Assembly (NCBI RefSeq): GCF_044901685.1
Contig: NZ_JBJDPS010000008.1
Coordinates: forward strand, 186,001-250,000
Length of the DNA: 64,000 nucleotides
Origin: Micromonospora_G sp044901685
GTDB taxonomy: Bacteria > Actinomycetota > Actinomycetes > Mycobacteriales > Micromonosporaceae
Direction of reading: 5' to 3'
Below, one piece after another: positions 16,197 to 24,339 of this stretch. Made by a program: the position numbers and the translations under genes. Under the pieces are notes generated by a model that had not been told where the DNA came from, made no database searches, and saw only the letters and a list, made by a program, of their open reading frames with translations. Each line of letters begins with the position of its first letter. Positions within the stretch are counted from its first letter, which is position 1.

Positions 16197-16985
16197 TCAC
16201 CACCGGGAACGCGCGCTCCGGCTCAGCACCATCGGTGGCGGGGGTGCCGGTGTCGAGGGCGGTGCCGGCTCGGGCGGGCCGGTCGGCGCCGGCTCGGGTC
16301 GGCGGGTGGTCGGCGCGGCGGGTGGCTCCGGGGTTAGCCACGGGCGTAGGTAGACCGCGATCTGCGCGGTGACCTCCTCGGGGGTGCGGTTGGCGTCGAT
16401 CACCACGAAGGTTCCGTGTTCCGGCAGCGACCGGTACGCGGCGTCCGCCGCGTTCAGGTACTCCATGCTCTCGTGGTCGGTCCCCCGGATGCCGATCCTG
16501 CGGTACGCCTCGGCCGGGTCGACCGAGAGCAGGAAGGTGACCTCGGGTTCGGGAAAGGGACGGTAGAAGAACCGGGCCAGTCGTTCCAGACGGCGCCCGC
16601 CGCTGTGCACCTGGATGCTGGCGTACTGGTCGACCGCGTAGCGGTCCATCACCGCGAGCCGGCGGCGGATGACGGACCGGACCAGCGCGCGGGCGATCGC
16701 CAGCCAGCGGAGCACGGATTCGGCGAGCAGCAGTCCGGTGCGGCCGAGCAGCCGCTGGGCGTCCGGCCGACCGAGCCGCCGGGCCGCCCGGCCGAACCAG
16801 CGCCGGCCGCCGGCATTGCGGTAGTAGGTGGATGCCACACCGGCCCGGTTGAGCGCGGCGGCGAGTCGGTGTCCCTGGGTGGTCTTGCCTGAGCCATCGA
16901 TGCCGACAAGTGCGACGACGCGGAGTCGCCCCCTGCCGACCGTTTCAACGTGCCGATCCTGCGCAGATGGGGCCACGCTCAGCAA
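16197..16985 (-). CDS. Thymidylate-kinase-like P-loop protein
   Basis: A 262-residue protein. The Walker A motif GIDGSGKTT sits at residues 28-36 after a short tail, followed by VMDRYAVDQYAS (the DRY/DRF motif of dTMP kinases) and VTFLLSVDPAEAYRRI. It has no clean lid sequence of true Tmk, and the core is followed by about 35 Pro/Ala-rich residues (PAAPTTRRPEPAPTGPPEP...). It may phosphorylate a nucleotide or another small substrate; canonical dTMP kinase activity is uncertain. An AT-rich gap of about 220 bases separates it from the divergent nucleotidyltransferase operon. Confidence 0.82.
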   Translation of the reverse strand: MLSVAPSAQDRHVETVGRGRLRVVALVGIDGSGKTTQGHRLAAALNRAGVASTYYRNAGGRRWFGRAARRLGRPDAQRLLGRTGLLLAESVLRWLAIARALVRSVIRRRLAVMDRYAVDQYASIQVHSGGRRLERLARFFYRPFPEPEVTFLLSVDPAEAYRRIGIRGTDHESMEYLNAADAAYRSLPEHGTFVVIDANRTPEEVTAQIAVYLRPWLTPEPPAAPTTRRPEPAPTGPPEPAPPSTPAPPPPMVLSRSARSRW

Positions 16986-17203
16986 CGGTACCGGGCGCTC
17001 GCACCCCTCGATGCTTCTTGTAATGGTATGACCCTTATTTTCGGAAAAAGGATGCCGCTTTTACCCGATAATGACGGAATCGGAAGCCAGGGGGATTCGT
17101 GGAGTCGAAACCCAACCGAGGTGTGAACGAGCAGGGTGCCGGGTACCGGCGAATCAGCACCCAACCGACCACATGCCCGCCACCGACCACCACGGGAGAT
17201 GTC

Positions 17204-17833
17204 ATGGATCACCGCGGGGACGAGGGTCTGCTGCACACCCTCAAGCGGGTCGCCGCCGTCCTCAAGCAGTCCGAGATCCCCTTCGCCCTGGGCGGAAGCT
17301 TCGCGGTCTACGCCCACGGAGGCCATTCGAGCGACCACGACGTCGACTTCCTGCTCCGCGAGGAGGACACCGAACGAGCCCTGGCGGCCCTGGTGGGCGA
17401 GGGCTTCGTGGCCGAGCGCCCGCCGGAGGACTGGCTGGTCAAGGTCTACGACGACGGCCGCCTGGTCGACCTCATCCACCGGCCGATCGAAACCCCGGTC
17501 ACCGACGACACCCTCGCCGACACGGTGATCCGGCCGGTCGACGCCATCCACATGCCGGTGCTCACCGCGACCCGGCTGATGGTGCACAAGCTGCTCAGCT
17601 TCTCCCAGCACTACTGCGACTTCGCCCGTGGGCTGCCGTTGGCCAGGTCACTGCGCGAGCAGATCGACTGGGACCGGGTACGCGAGGAGACCGGCCACTC
17701 GCCGTACGCGGAGGCGTTCCTGATCCTGCTGAACCGGCTGGACGTGGTGCCGGACGCGACCGCCGGGGCACCCGCCCCGACCGAGGCGGCCCGGACCGAG
17801 GCCGACCGGGCCGAGAAGGAGGTGCTGGCATGA
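17204..17833 (+). CDS. Nucleotidyltransferase-fold protein
   Basis: The 209-residue product starts at MDHRGDEGLLHTLKR, preceded by GGGAGATGTC. IPFALGGSFAVYAHGG followed by SDHDVDFLLREED is the GGS-x-DxD core of the Pol-beta/MNT nucleotidyltransferase superfamily, with the two metal-binding aspartates intact. The rest resembles AbiEii-like or aminoglycoside-nucleotidyltransferase-like proteins (PVLTATRLMVHKLLSF). The target could be a nucleic acid, protein or small molecule and cannot be read from the sequence. It is the first gene of a four-gene run; its stop overlaps the next start by four bases. Confidence 0.82.
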   Translation: MDHRGDEGLLHTLKRVAAVLKQSEIPFALGGSFAVYAHGGHSSDHDVDFLLREEDTERALAALVGEGFVAERPPEDWLVKVYDDGRLVDLIHRPIETPVTDDTLADTVIRPVDAIHMPVLTATRLMVHKLLSFSQHYCDFARGLPLARSLREQIDWDRVREETGHSPYAEAFLILLNRLDVVPDATAGAPAPTEAARTEADRAEKEVLA

Positions 17834-18108
17834 CCGAACCACCCCGACGGGTCGCCGTGGAGCGACCCGACGACTACCTGGAGGCGGCCGTACAGCGGTT
17901 GTTGACCGAGAACCCCGACATCGCCGAGCAGGGCATCACGGTGGACCGCCGGGACCAGTCGCTGGTCCTGTACGGCGAGGTGGAGAGCCCGCAGCGGCGG
18001 GAGGAGATCCTGCGCCGGGTGGCCGAGGCGTACCCGGACCTGCCGTTGAAGGTCGACATCGGACTCATCCGGGCGCAGGCCCCCACCGAGGTGGAGGAAC
18101 TGCCGTGA
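17830..18108 (+). CDS. BON-domain protein
   Basis: A 92-residue protein starting in an ATGA overlap with the preceding gene. Residues 15-80 fit a BON domain (YLEAAVQRLLTENPDI, then SLVLYGEVESPQRREEILRRV and LPLKVDIG), the alpha-beta fold known from OsmY and mechanosensitive channels. There is no signal peptide, so this copy is cytosolic. BON domains bind membranes or ligands. Coupling to the nucleotidyltransferase gene suggests the two products work together or are needed in equal amounts. Confidence 0.8.
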   Translation: MTEPPRRVAVERPDDYLEAAVQRLLTENPDIAEQGITVDRRDQSLVLYGEVESPQRREEILRRVAEAYPDLPLKVDIGLIRAQAPTEVEELP

Positions 18109-18118
18109 GGGAGGCGAC

Positions 18119-18895
18119 ATGGTGATCCGGATCGCCGCCGTCGGCGACGTACATCTCGACCAGGACGTGGTGGGGCGCTTCCGTCCGGCCCTCGACCAGA
18201 TCGCCGAGTACGCCGACGTGCTGTTGCTCGCGGGCGACCTGACCCGGCACGGCTCGGAGTCCGAGGCGCGCTGCGTGGCCACCGAGTTCGGCGGCCTGGA
18301 CGTACCGGTGGTGGCGGTGCTCGGCAACCACGACCACCACTGTGACGAGGTGCCGTCCGTGGTGCGGGTGCTCCAGGACGCGGGCATCACCGTGCTGGAG
18401 GGGACCGGGGTGGTGCTGCGCTGCGGCGAGCACCGGCTCGGCATCGCCGGGGCGAAGGGGTTCGGCGGTGGTTTCGCCGGCCGCTGTGCCAGCGAGTTCG
18501 GCGAGCCGGAGATGAAGGCGTTCATCCGTACCACCAGTGCGGTGGCGGACCGGCTCGGCACCGCGCTGCGGGAGCTGGACGCCGACGTACGGGTGGCACT
18601 GACCCACTACGCCCCGGTGCCGGACACGCTCGCCGGTGAGCCGCTGGAGATCTACCCGTTCCTCGGCTCGTACCTGCTCGGCGAGGCGATCGACTCGGCG
18701 CCGACCGCGCTGGCGATCCACGGCCACGCACACCACGGCACCGAGCGCGGCACCACCCCGGGCGGCGTACGCGTACGGAACGTGGCGCACCCGGTGATCA
18801 AGCAGGCGTACAGCGTGTTCCACCTCTCAGAGCAGGCCGATCGGGCGAAGGTTTCCGCGGAAATCGGGTCGGGTATTGACCGGTCATGGACCTGA
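18119..18895 (+). CDS. Metallophosphoesterase
   Basis: A 258-residue protein with all calcineurin-like motifs: GDVHLD (Asp10, His12), GDLTRHG (Asp40), GNHDHH, a conserved His in LTHYAPVP, and GHAHHG near the C-terminus. Two metals should be bound. It probably hydrolyses a phosphomono- or diester in the cytoplasm; the substrate is unknown. It starts ten bases after the BON gene, and its own end overlaps the next small membrane gene by ten bases in another frame. Confidence 0.9.
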   Translation: MVIRIAAVGDVHLDQDVVGRFRPALDQIAEYADVLLLAGDLTRHGSESEARCVATEFGGLDVPVVAVLGNHDHHCDEVPSVVRVLQDAGITVLEGTGVVLRCGEHRLGIAGAKGFGGGFAGRCASEFGEPEMKAFIRTTSAVADRLGTALRELDADVRVALTHYAPVPDTLAGEPLEIYPFLGSYLLGEAIDSAPTALAIHGHAHHGTERGTTPGGVRVRNVAHPVIKQAYSVFHLSEQADRAKVSAEIGSGIDRSWT

Positions 18896-19029
18896 TTCTT
18901 TGGATTCTCGCAGTCGTACTGGTGGTCTCCGGCGTGCTCGCACTGTTCCGGCGGCAACTCCTCTGGGGCATCGTCCTCATCGTCATCGGGCTGCTGGTCG
19001 GCCCGGGTGGGGTCAGCATCTTCAATTGA
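18886..19029 (+). CDS. GPGG-motif small membrane protein
   Basis: A 47-residue protein that begins inside the end of the metallophosphoesterase gene (MDLILWILAVVLVVSG...). Two hydrophobic stretches (residues 2-20 and 26-40) flank FRRQ, and the tail reads VGPGGVSIFN. The pattern matches the conserved family annotated as GPGG-motif small membrane protein in actinobacteria. Function unknown. Because of its size it is easily missed. Cotranscription with the upstream genes is likely from the overlap. Confidence 0.82.
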   Translation: MDLILWILAVVLVVSGVLALFRRQLLWGIVLIVIGLLVGPGGVSIFN

Positions 19030-19131
19030 CGCTCGATCCCCCGTTCCCCCGTCCGATCCCCTCCTGACCCCTCCCCCCCGAAGATCCCTCCCTCCCCTCC
19101 CTCCTGTCGAAACACCTCTTCCCCCGACCCG

Positions 19132-19192
19132 CCGGGGTCGTCGTTCCGAGTCTTTGTCCTCCCCGACGAAGGACCCGGAACGACGGCCCCGG
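19132..19192 (+). terminator. Long two-part hairpin after the small membrane gene
   Basis: A 17-bp outer stem (CCGGGGTCGTCGTTCCG with CGGAACGACGGCCCCGG, one G-U) encloses a second small stem (GTCCT / AGGAC). It lies between the end of the nucleotidyltransferase run and the sugar-transport operon and probably terminates the former. Confidence 0.6.
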
Positions 19193-19399
19193 TGTCGTGT
19201 GCCCGGCCGAAATCCCCACATGCCGGATCAATGTCCGCCGATGACCACGAGTTTGCATCCGTCGATTCGTCGATCCCGCAAGATCCACCATGTGGAACGG
19301 GGGCGTTTGTCGCGCCGCACGTCGGAGCGGCGGCCGGTAAACGAGCAGGTTTCCGAATCGTTACGGGCTCGTGCCGCCGCAAGTCTGGACGGCCGTACC

Positions 19400-19413
19400 T
19401 GCAAGCGCTTACA
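19400..19413. promoter_or_regulatory. LacI-family operator (AAGCGCTT core) before aglE
   Basis: TGCAAGCGCTTACA is a near-perfect palindrome with the central CG typical of LacI/GalR-family sites. It overlaps TACATAT, a plausible -10, 68 bases before the aglE start. The LacI-family regulator three genes downstream is the obvious candidate to bind it. Confidence 0.75.
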
Positions 19414-19480
19414 TATGGGCACGCCCATCGGGGCCGGCGACGGGGCTGACCCGACGCGCCGGCGAAGGAAGGAGGACGGC

Positions 19481-20827
19481 ATGGCGGTCTTCACCAGACC
19501 ACGCCAGGCCCTCGTGATCGTCAGCGCGCTCGCACTGACCTTCAGCGCCACCGCCTGCTCTTCGAGTGGCGGCGACACGAACAGCAACGCGGACTCCCCG
19601 GAGTGCGCCGCCTACGAGGCATACCAGGGCAGCGACGGCGAGAAGGTCAGCATCTACGCGTCCATCCGCGACGCCGAGGCGGACGTCCTGCAGGAGTCCT
19701 GGTCGCAGTTCGAGAAGTGCACCGGCATCGAGATCGACTACGAGGGCAGCGGCGAGTTCGAGGCGCAGCTCCAAGTCCGGGTGGACGGCGGCGACGCGCC
19801 GGACATCAGCTTCATCCCCCAGCCCGGCCTGCTGACCCGGTTCGCCGACGCCGGCAAGCTCAAGGCCGCGTCGGCCGAGACCAAGACCCTGGCCGAGAAG
19901 AACTTCCCGCCGGACTGGTTGAAGTACTCGACCGTCAAGGGCACCTTCTACGGCGCCCCGCTCGGCTCCAACGTGAAGTCCTTCGTGTGGTATTCGCCGA
20001 AGACCTTCAAGGAGAAGGGCTGGACCGTCCCGACCACCTGGGCCGACCTGCTCGCCCTGAGCGAGAAGATCGCCGCGACCGGCGAGAAGCCCTGGTGCGC
20101 CGGGATCGAGTCCGGTGACGCCACCGGCTGGCCGGCGACCGACTGGATCGAAGACCTGATGCTGCGTACGGTCACGCCCGAGGTCTACGACCAGTGGACC
20201 ACGCACGGCATCGCGTTCAACGACCCCCGGGTGGCGAACGCCCTGGACGAGGCCGGCAAGATCCTGAAGAACCCCAAGTACGTCAACGGCGGCTACGGCG
20301 ACGTCAAGAGCATCGCGGCCACCTCGTTCCAGGAGGGCGGCCTGCCGATCCTCCAGGGCAAGTGCGCGCTGCACCGGCAGGCGTCGTTCTACGCGAACAA
20401 CTGGCCCCAGGGGACCAGGGTGGCCGAGGACGGCGACGTCTACGCCTTCTACTTCCCCGCGATGGACCCGACCAAGGGCAAGCCGGTGCTGGGTGGCGGC
20501 GAGTTTGTCGTCGCCTTCGCCGACCGGCCCGAGGTGCAGAAGGTGCAGACCTACCTGGCTTCCGCCGAGTACGCCAACACCCGGGCCAAGCTGGGTAACA
20601 ACGTCTCGGCGAACAAGGGCCTGGACGTCAACAACGTGCCGAACCCGATCGACAAGCTCTCCGTACAGATCCTCCAGGACCCGAACACCGTCTTCCGGTT
20701 CGACGGTTCGGACCTGATGCCGGCCGCCGTCGGCGCGGGCACGTTCTGGAAGGGCATGATCGAGTGGATCAACGGTAAGGACACCGCCGCCACGCTCTCC
20801 CAGATCGAGAGCACCTGGCCGAAATGA
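19481..20827 (+). CDS. aglE: ABC transporter sugar-binding lipoprotein (AglE type)
   Basis: A 448-residue protein starting MAVFTRPRQALVIV after AAGGAAGGAGG. The lipoprotein signal ends SATAC with the lipidated Cys at residue 26; position -3 is Ala rather than Leu. The mature part is a cluster B solute-binding protein (COG1653), with APDISFIPQPGLLTRFADAG, the hinge region YSPKTFKEKGWTVPTTWADL and GEFVVAFADRPEV. It should capture an oligosaccharide outside the membrane. Similarity in length and order to aglEFG suggests alpha-glucosides such as maltose or trehalose; the downstream GH13 enzyme agrees. A 17-bp hairpin separates it from the permease genes. Confidence 0.86.
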   Translation: MAVFTRPRQALVIVSALALTFSATACSSSGGDTNSNADSPECAAYEAYQGSDGEKVSIYASIRDAEADVLQESWSQFEKCTGIEIDYEGSGEFEAQLQVRVDGGDAPDISFIPQPGLLTRFADAGKLKAASAETKTLAEKNFPPDWLKYSTVKGTFYGAPLGSNVKSFVWYSPKTFKEKGWTVPTTWADLLALSEKIAATGEKPWCAGIESGDATGWPATDWIEDLMLRTVTPEVYDQWTTHGIAFNDPRVANALDEAGKILKNPKYVNGGYGDVKSIAATSFQEGGLPILQGKCALHRQASFYANNWPQGTRVAEDGDVYAFYFPAMDPTKGKPVLGGGEFVVAFADRPEVQKVQTYLASAEYANTRAKLGNNVSANKGLDVNNVPNPIDKLSVQILQDPNTVFRFDGSDLMPAAVGAGTFWKGMIEWINGKDTAATLSQIESTWPK

Positions 20828-20832
20828 GTTCC

Positions 20833-20872
20833 CCGGTGGTCCGGTCCGGCGTACCCCGGACCGGACCACCGG
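20833..20872 (+). other. Intercistronic hairpin between aglE and aglF
   Basis: Perfect 17-base arms (CCGGTGGTCCGGTCCGG and its complement) enclose CGTACC six bases after the aglE stop. Stable stems at this position often protect the binding-protein mRNA or reduce read-through, so that the binding protein is made in excess over the permeases. Confidence 0.85.
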
Positions 20873-20899
20873 TTCGTCTAGCGGCCCCGGGGAGGGCGG

Positions 20900-21967
20900 A
20901 TGAACTTCGACTTCGCGGACGAGTCACCGAAGCTCGTCATGCTGTTGTACGGGCTGGTGGCGTTCGTCGTCGTGGTCGGCGGACTGCTGCTCCTGCTCGA
21001 CGTCGTACCGAACTGGTTCGCCCGCCGACGTGAGGCCCGGCTGGTCGCGGTCGCGGCCGGCGGAGGGTCGCCGGCCGCGCCGCGCGCCCGGTCCCGACGG
21101 GTCAACCGGACCGAGGGGCTGTTCGGCCTCTTCTTCCTGCTGCCCACGGTGCTCCTGCTCCTGGTCGGCCTGGTGGTCCCGGCCATCCGGACGCTGGTGC
21201 TCTCCTTCATGGACGGTGGCAGCGAGAACTGGGTCGGGCTGCGCAACTACGGTTGGTTGTTCAGCCAGGACGAGATCGTCCGGGTGCTGGTCAACACCGG
21301 GATCTGGGTGATCCTGGTGCCGCTGCTGGCCACCACGACCGGACTGCTCTACGCGGTGATGGTGGACAAGGCCCGGTTCGAGGCGATCGCCAAGTCGCTG
21401 ATCTTCCTGCCGATGGCCATCTCGTTCGTCGGCGCCAGCATCATCTGGCGCTTCGTCTACGCCTACCGGGGCGAGGGGCAGGAGCAGATCGGTCTGCTCA
21501 ACCAGGTCGTGGTCTGGCTCGGCGGCGAACCCCGCCAGTGGTTGCAGGAGCCGCCGCTGAACACCCTGCTGCTGATCGTGATCCTGATCTGGATCCAGGC
21601 CGGTTTTGCCATGGTGGTGCTCTCCGCCGCGATCAAGGCGATCCCCGGCGACATCGTGGAGGCCGCCCGGCTCGACGGGGTCACCCCGTGGCAGATGTTC
21701 TGGCAGGTCACGCTCCCGAGCATCCGACCGGCGTTGATCGTGGTCGTGGTGACCATCTCGATCGGGACACTCAAGGTCTTCGACATCGTACGGACCGCGA
21801 CAAACGGCAACTTCGACACCAACGTGATCGCCAGCGAGATGTACAACCAGGCGTTCCGCTACGGCGAGACCGGACAGGGCTCGGCGCTCGCGGTCTTCCT
21901 CTTCGTCCTGGTGATCCCGATCGTGATCTACCAGATCCGCAACCTGCGCAAGCAGCGGGAGGTATGA
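20900..21967 (+). CDS. aglF: ABC transporter permease (AglF type)
   Basis: A 355-residue protein preceded by GGGGAGGG. An unusual extra N-terminal membrane helix (about 12-36) and a basic linker precede the core of six helices, as in AglF proteins. The EAA loop EAARLDGVTPWQMFWQVTLP, which contacts the ATPase, is well conserved at about residues 252-271. It forms the channel with AglG in the cytoplasmic membrane. No ATPase gene accompanies the operon; a shared MsiK/MalK-type ATPase elsewhere is expected from known actinobacterial systems. Confidence 0.9.
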   Translation: MNFDFADESPKLVMLLYGLVAFVVVVGGLLLLLDVVPNWFARRREARLVAVAAGGGSPAAPRARSRRVNRTEGLFGLFFLLPTVLLLLVGLVVPAIRTLVLSFMDGGSENWVGLRNYGWLFSQDEIVRVLVNTGIWVILVPLLATTTGLLYAVMVDKARFEAIAKSLIFLPMAISFVGASIIWRFVYAYRGEGQEQIGLLNQVVVWLGGEPRQWLQEPPLNTLLLIVILIWIQAGFAMVVLSAAIKAIPGDIVEAARLDGVTPWQMFWQVTLPSIRPALIVVVVTISIGTLKVFDIVRTATNGNFDTNVIASEMYNQAFRYGETGQGSALAVFLFVLVIPIVIYQIRNLRKQREV

Positions 21968-21968
21968 C

Positions 21969-22937
21969 ATGGCCACCGCCGTTCCGGTACGCGCCGGCAC
22001 CCCCGCCACCGCGACCGACCAGCCCACCACCCGTGGCGGCCGGATCCGCAAGCGGCTGAACAGCCGGACCGCGACCGTGGTCTCGATCGTCATCGCGGTG
22101 GTCTGGACCCTGCCCACCTTCGGCCTGTTCATCTCCTCGTTCCGCCCCGAGGACCAGATCAAGACCACCGGCTGGTGGACCTTCTTCACCGACCCGCAGT
22201 TCACGCTGGACAACTACCAGCAGGTGCTCTTCGGCCGCTCGTCCTCCTCGGGCCAGCTCGCCAGCTACTTCGTGAACTCCGTCGTGATCACCATTCCGTC
22301 GGTGCTCTTCCCGCTGGCGTTCGCGGCACTGGCCGCGTACGCGCTGGCCTGGGTCAACTTCAAGGGCCGGGACTGGATCTACATCGGCATCTTCGCGCTC
22401 CAGATCGTGCCGTTGCAGATGGCGCTGGTGCCGCTGCTCAGCTTCTTCTCCCAGGGGGTGAACGTCGGCGGGGTGACGCTGATGCCGCCCTGGGACCTCG
22501 ACGACGAGCAGCGGTTCGTGCAGGTCTGGTTCGCGCACACCTGCTTCGCCCTGCCGCTGGCCATCTTCCTGCTGCACAACTTCGTCTCGCAGTTGCCACG
22601 GGACCTGATGGAGGCGGCCCGGGTGGACGGCGCCACCCACCCGAAGATCTTCCGGACGATCGTGCTGCCGCTGATCACCCCGGCGATCGCCGCCTTCGGC
22701 ATCTTCCAGTTCCTCTGGGTCTGGAACGACCTGCTGGTGGCACTGATCTTCGCCGGTGGCGGGGACGAGACAGCACCGATGACGGTACGCCTGGCGGAGA
22801 TGGCCGGCACCCGGGGCAGCGAGTGGCAACGACTCACCTCGGGCGCGTTTGTCTCGATCGTCGTACCGTTGATCGTCTTCCTCTCCCTCCAGCGCTACTT
22901 CGTCCGCGGCCTGCTCGCCGGCAGCGTCAAGGGCTGA
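21969..22937 (+). CDS. aglG: ABC transporter permease (AglG type)
   Basis: A 322-residue permease that starts one base after the aglF stop, so translation is coupled. The N-terminal 30 residues are basic and Thr-rich; six helices follow. The EAA loop reads EAARVDGATHPKIFRTIVLP. It pairs with AglF as the second half of the membrane channel. The C-terminal FLSLQRYFVRGLLAGSVKG is the usual end of the family. Confidence 0.9.
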   Translation: MATAVPVRAGTPATATDQPTTRGGRIRKRLNSRTATVVSIVIAVVWTLPTFGLFISSFRPEDQIKTTGWWTFFTDPQFTLDNYQQVLFGRSSSSGQLASYFVNSVVITIPSVLFPLAFAALAAYALAWVNFKGRDWIYIGIFALQIVPLQMALVPLLSFFSQGVNVGGVTLMPPWDLDDEQRFVQVWFAHTCFALPLAIFLLHNFVSQLPRDLMEAARVDGATHPKIFRTIVLPLITPAIAAFGIFQFLWVWNDLLVALIFAGGGDETAPMTVRLAEMAGTRGSEWQRLTSGAFVSIVVPLIVFLSLQRYFVRGLLAGSVKG

Positions 22938-23004
22938 GCCCGGCGCCCGGCGGAGGTTGCGGGGCCGCGGACCGGCGGCCTGACCGAGCGGAGCAGGTAA
23001 CACC

Positions 23005-24027
23005 GTGACCAAGATCGACGACGTCGCACGGCTGGCGCGGGTCTCCACCGCCACGGTCTCCCGCGCGCTGCGCGGGTTGCCGACGGTGTCGGAGGCGACC
23101 CGCGCCCGCGTGCTCGCCGCCGCCGAGCAACTCGGCTACACCGCCTCGCCCAGCGCCTCCCGACTGGCCGGCGGGCGGACCGGCGCGGTCGCGGTGGTGG
23201 TGCCACAGATCACCCGCTGGTTCTTCGGCACCGTGGTCGACGCCGCCGAGGAGACGCTGCGCGAGGCCGGGTACGACCTGCTCCTCTACAACCTGGGCGA
23301 CCGGGAGAGCAACCGGCGGCAGTTGCTCCGCACCACCAACCTGCACAAACGCGCCGACGCGCTGATGCTGGTGGCCACCCCGCTCGCCCCGGCCGAGGTG
23401 GCCACGGTCGCCCAGCTCCGGCTGCCGGGGGTGACGGTGAGCTCCGGCGCCGCCGTACCGGGGTGGCCGAGCGTACGGATCGACGACGTCGGCGCGGCCC
23501 GAGCCGCCACCGAGCACCTGCTGTCGCTGGGCCACCACCGGATCGCCCACCTGGCCGGCGACGCCTCCGCCGAACTCTCCTTCACCACCCACCTCGACCG
23601 GCGGCACGGCTACCGGCAGGCGTTGCTCGCCGCCGGCCGGACCCCCGACCCGCGCCTGGACGTGGAGGCCGAGTTCACCGTGGACGGCGGCAGTTGGGCC
23701 ACCGGTGAACTGCTCAGCCGGGGCGAACCGCCGACCGCGATCTTCGCCGCCTGCGACGAGATGGCGATGGGCGCGATGTCCGCCCTCCGGTCGGCCGGAC
23801 TCCGGGTGCCGCAGGACGTCAGCGTCATCGGTCTGGACGACCACGACCTCGCCTCGGCCGTCGGGCTGACCACCGTTGCCCAGCCCGCCGCCAGCCACGG
23901 GCGGCTCGCCGCCGGCCTGCTCCTCGACCCTCTCGAAAATCGTGCCCGGCCGACCGCCACGACGTCGATCGTGCTGCCCACCCGGCTGGTGGTCCGCGAG
24001 TCGACCGGCCCACCCCGGACCGGATGA
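23005..24027 (+). CDS. aglR: LacI-family regulator of the alpha-glucoside operon
   Basis: A 340-residue protein from GTG. The N-terminal helix-turn-helix (TKIDDVARLARVSTATVSRA) and hinge helix (SPSASRLAGGRTGAV) are followed by a periplasmic-binding-protein-like effector domain (VIGLDDHDLASAVGLTTV near the end). It lies 67 bases after the permease gene and before the GH13 gene, as aglR does in related clusters. It probably represses the operon through the AAGCGCTT site before aglE and is released by an alpha-glucoside. Confidence 0.88.
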   Translation: MTKIDDVARLARVSTATVSRALRGLPTVSEATRARVLAAAEQLGYTASPSASRLAGGRTGAVAVVVPQITRWFFGTVVDAAEETLREAGYDLLLYNLGDRESNRRQLLRTTNLHKRADALMLVATPLAPAEVATVAQLRLPGVTVSSGAAVPGWPSVRIDDVGAARAATEHLLSLGHHRIAHLAGDASAELSFTTHLDRRHGYRQALLAAGRTPDPRLDVEAEFTVDGGSWATGELLSRGEPPTAIFAACDEMAMGAMSALRSAGLRVPQDVSVIGLDDHDLASAVGLTTVAQPAASHGRLAAGLLLDPLENRARPTATTSIVLPTRLVVRESTGPPRTG

Positions 24028-24045
24028 CCCACCGTCGTCCTGACA

Positions 24046-24148
24046 CCACCGCCGGCCGGTCCGCGCGCCCTCCACCGCCGGCCGGTCCGCGCGCCCCCAC
24101 CGCCTGATGATCCGCGCCTTCGCACATCGCCGGTTCGCACATCGCCGG
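24046..24148. repeat. Nested tandem repeats between the regulator and GH13 genes
   Basis: Two 26-base units beginning CCACCGCCGGCCGGTCCG, plus a partial third, are followed by two 15-base units TTCGCACATCGCCGG and then another GCCGGCCGGTCCGCGCG. The whole 24028-24339 gap otherwise shows no promoter I can name. Confidence 0.85.
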
Positions 24149-24339
24149 CCGGTCCGCGCGTCGGTCCGGCCGAGCCGGGCGGGTCGGCCGGAACACCGGC
24201 AGACTGAGTCAGAACGCCCGACCTCCGGACCACGTCGACCACCGGCCGGCCGTCCGAGTCCCACCATGTCCGACACCCACGGGAGTACGCCCTGAACAGC
24301 CAGCAGACGCACGCCTCGACCACCGGGACGCCGCAGTCC

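Larger units (their letters stand above)
19030..19480. other. Intergenic region between the small membrane gene and the alpha-glucoside operon
   Basis: Bases 19038-19125 are almost pure pyrimidine on this strand (runs such as CCCCTCCTGACCCC). They are followed by a long hairpin (next entry) and a LacI-type operator at the far end. No gene is supported here; one frame is open through part of it but lacks a sensible start or composition. Confidence 0.7.

Noticed and set aside
19007..19480. N-terminal extension of the sugar-binding protein
   Set aside because: It would run through a hairpin and the operator; a lipoprotein signal and AAGGAGG mark the ATG at 19481.
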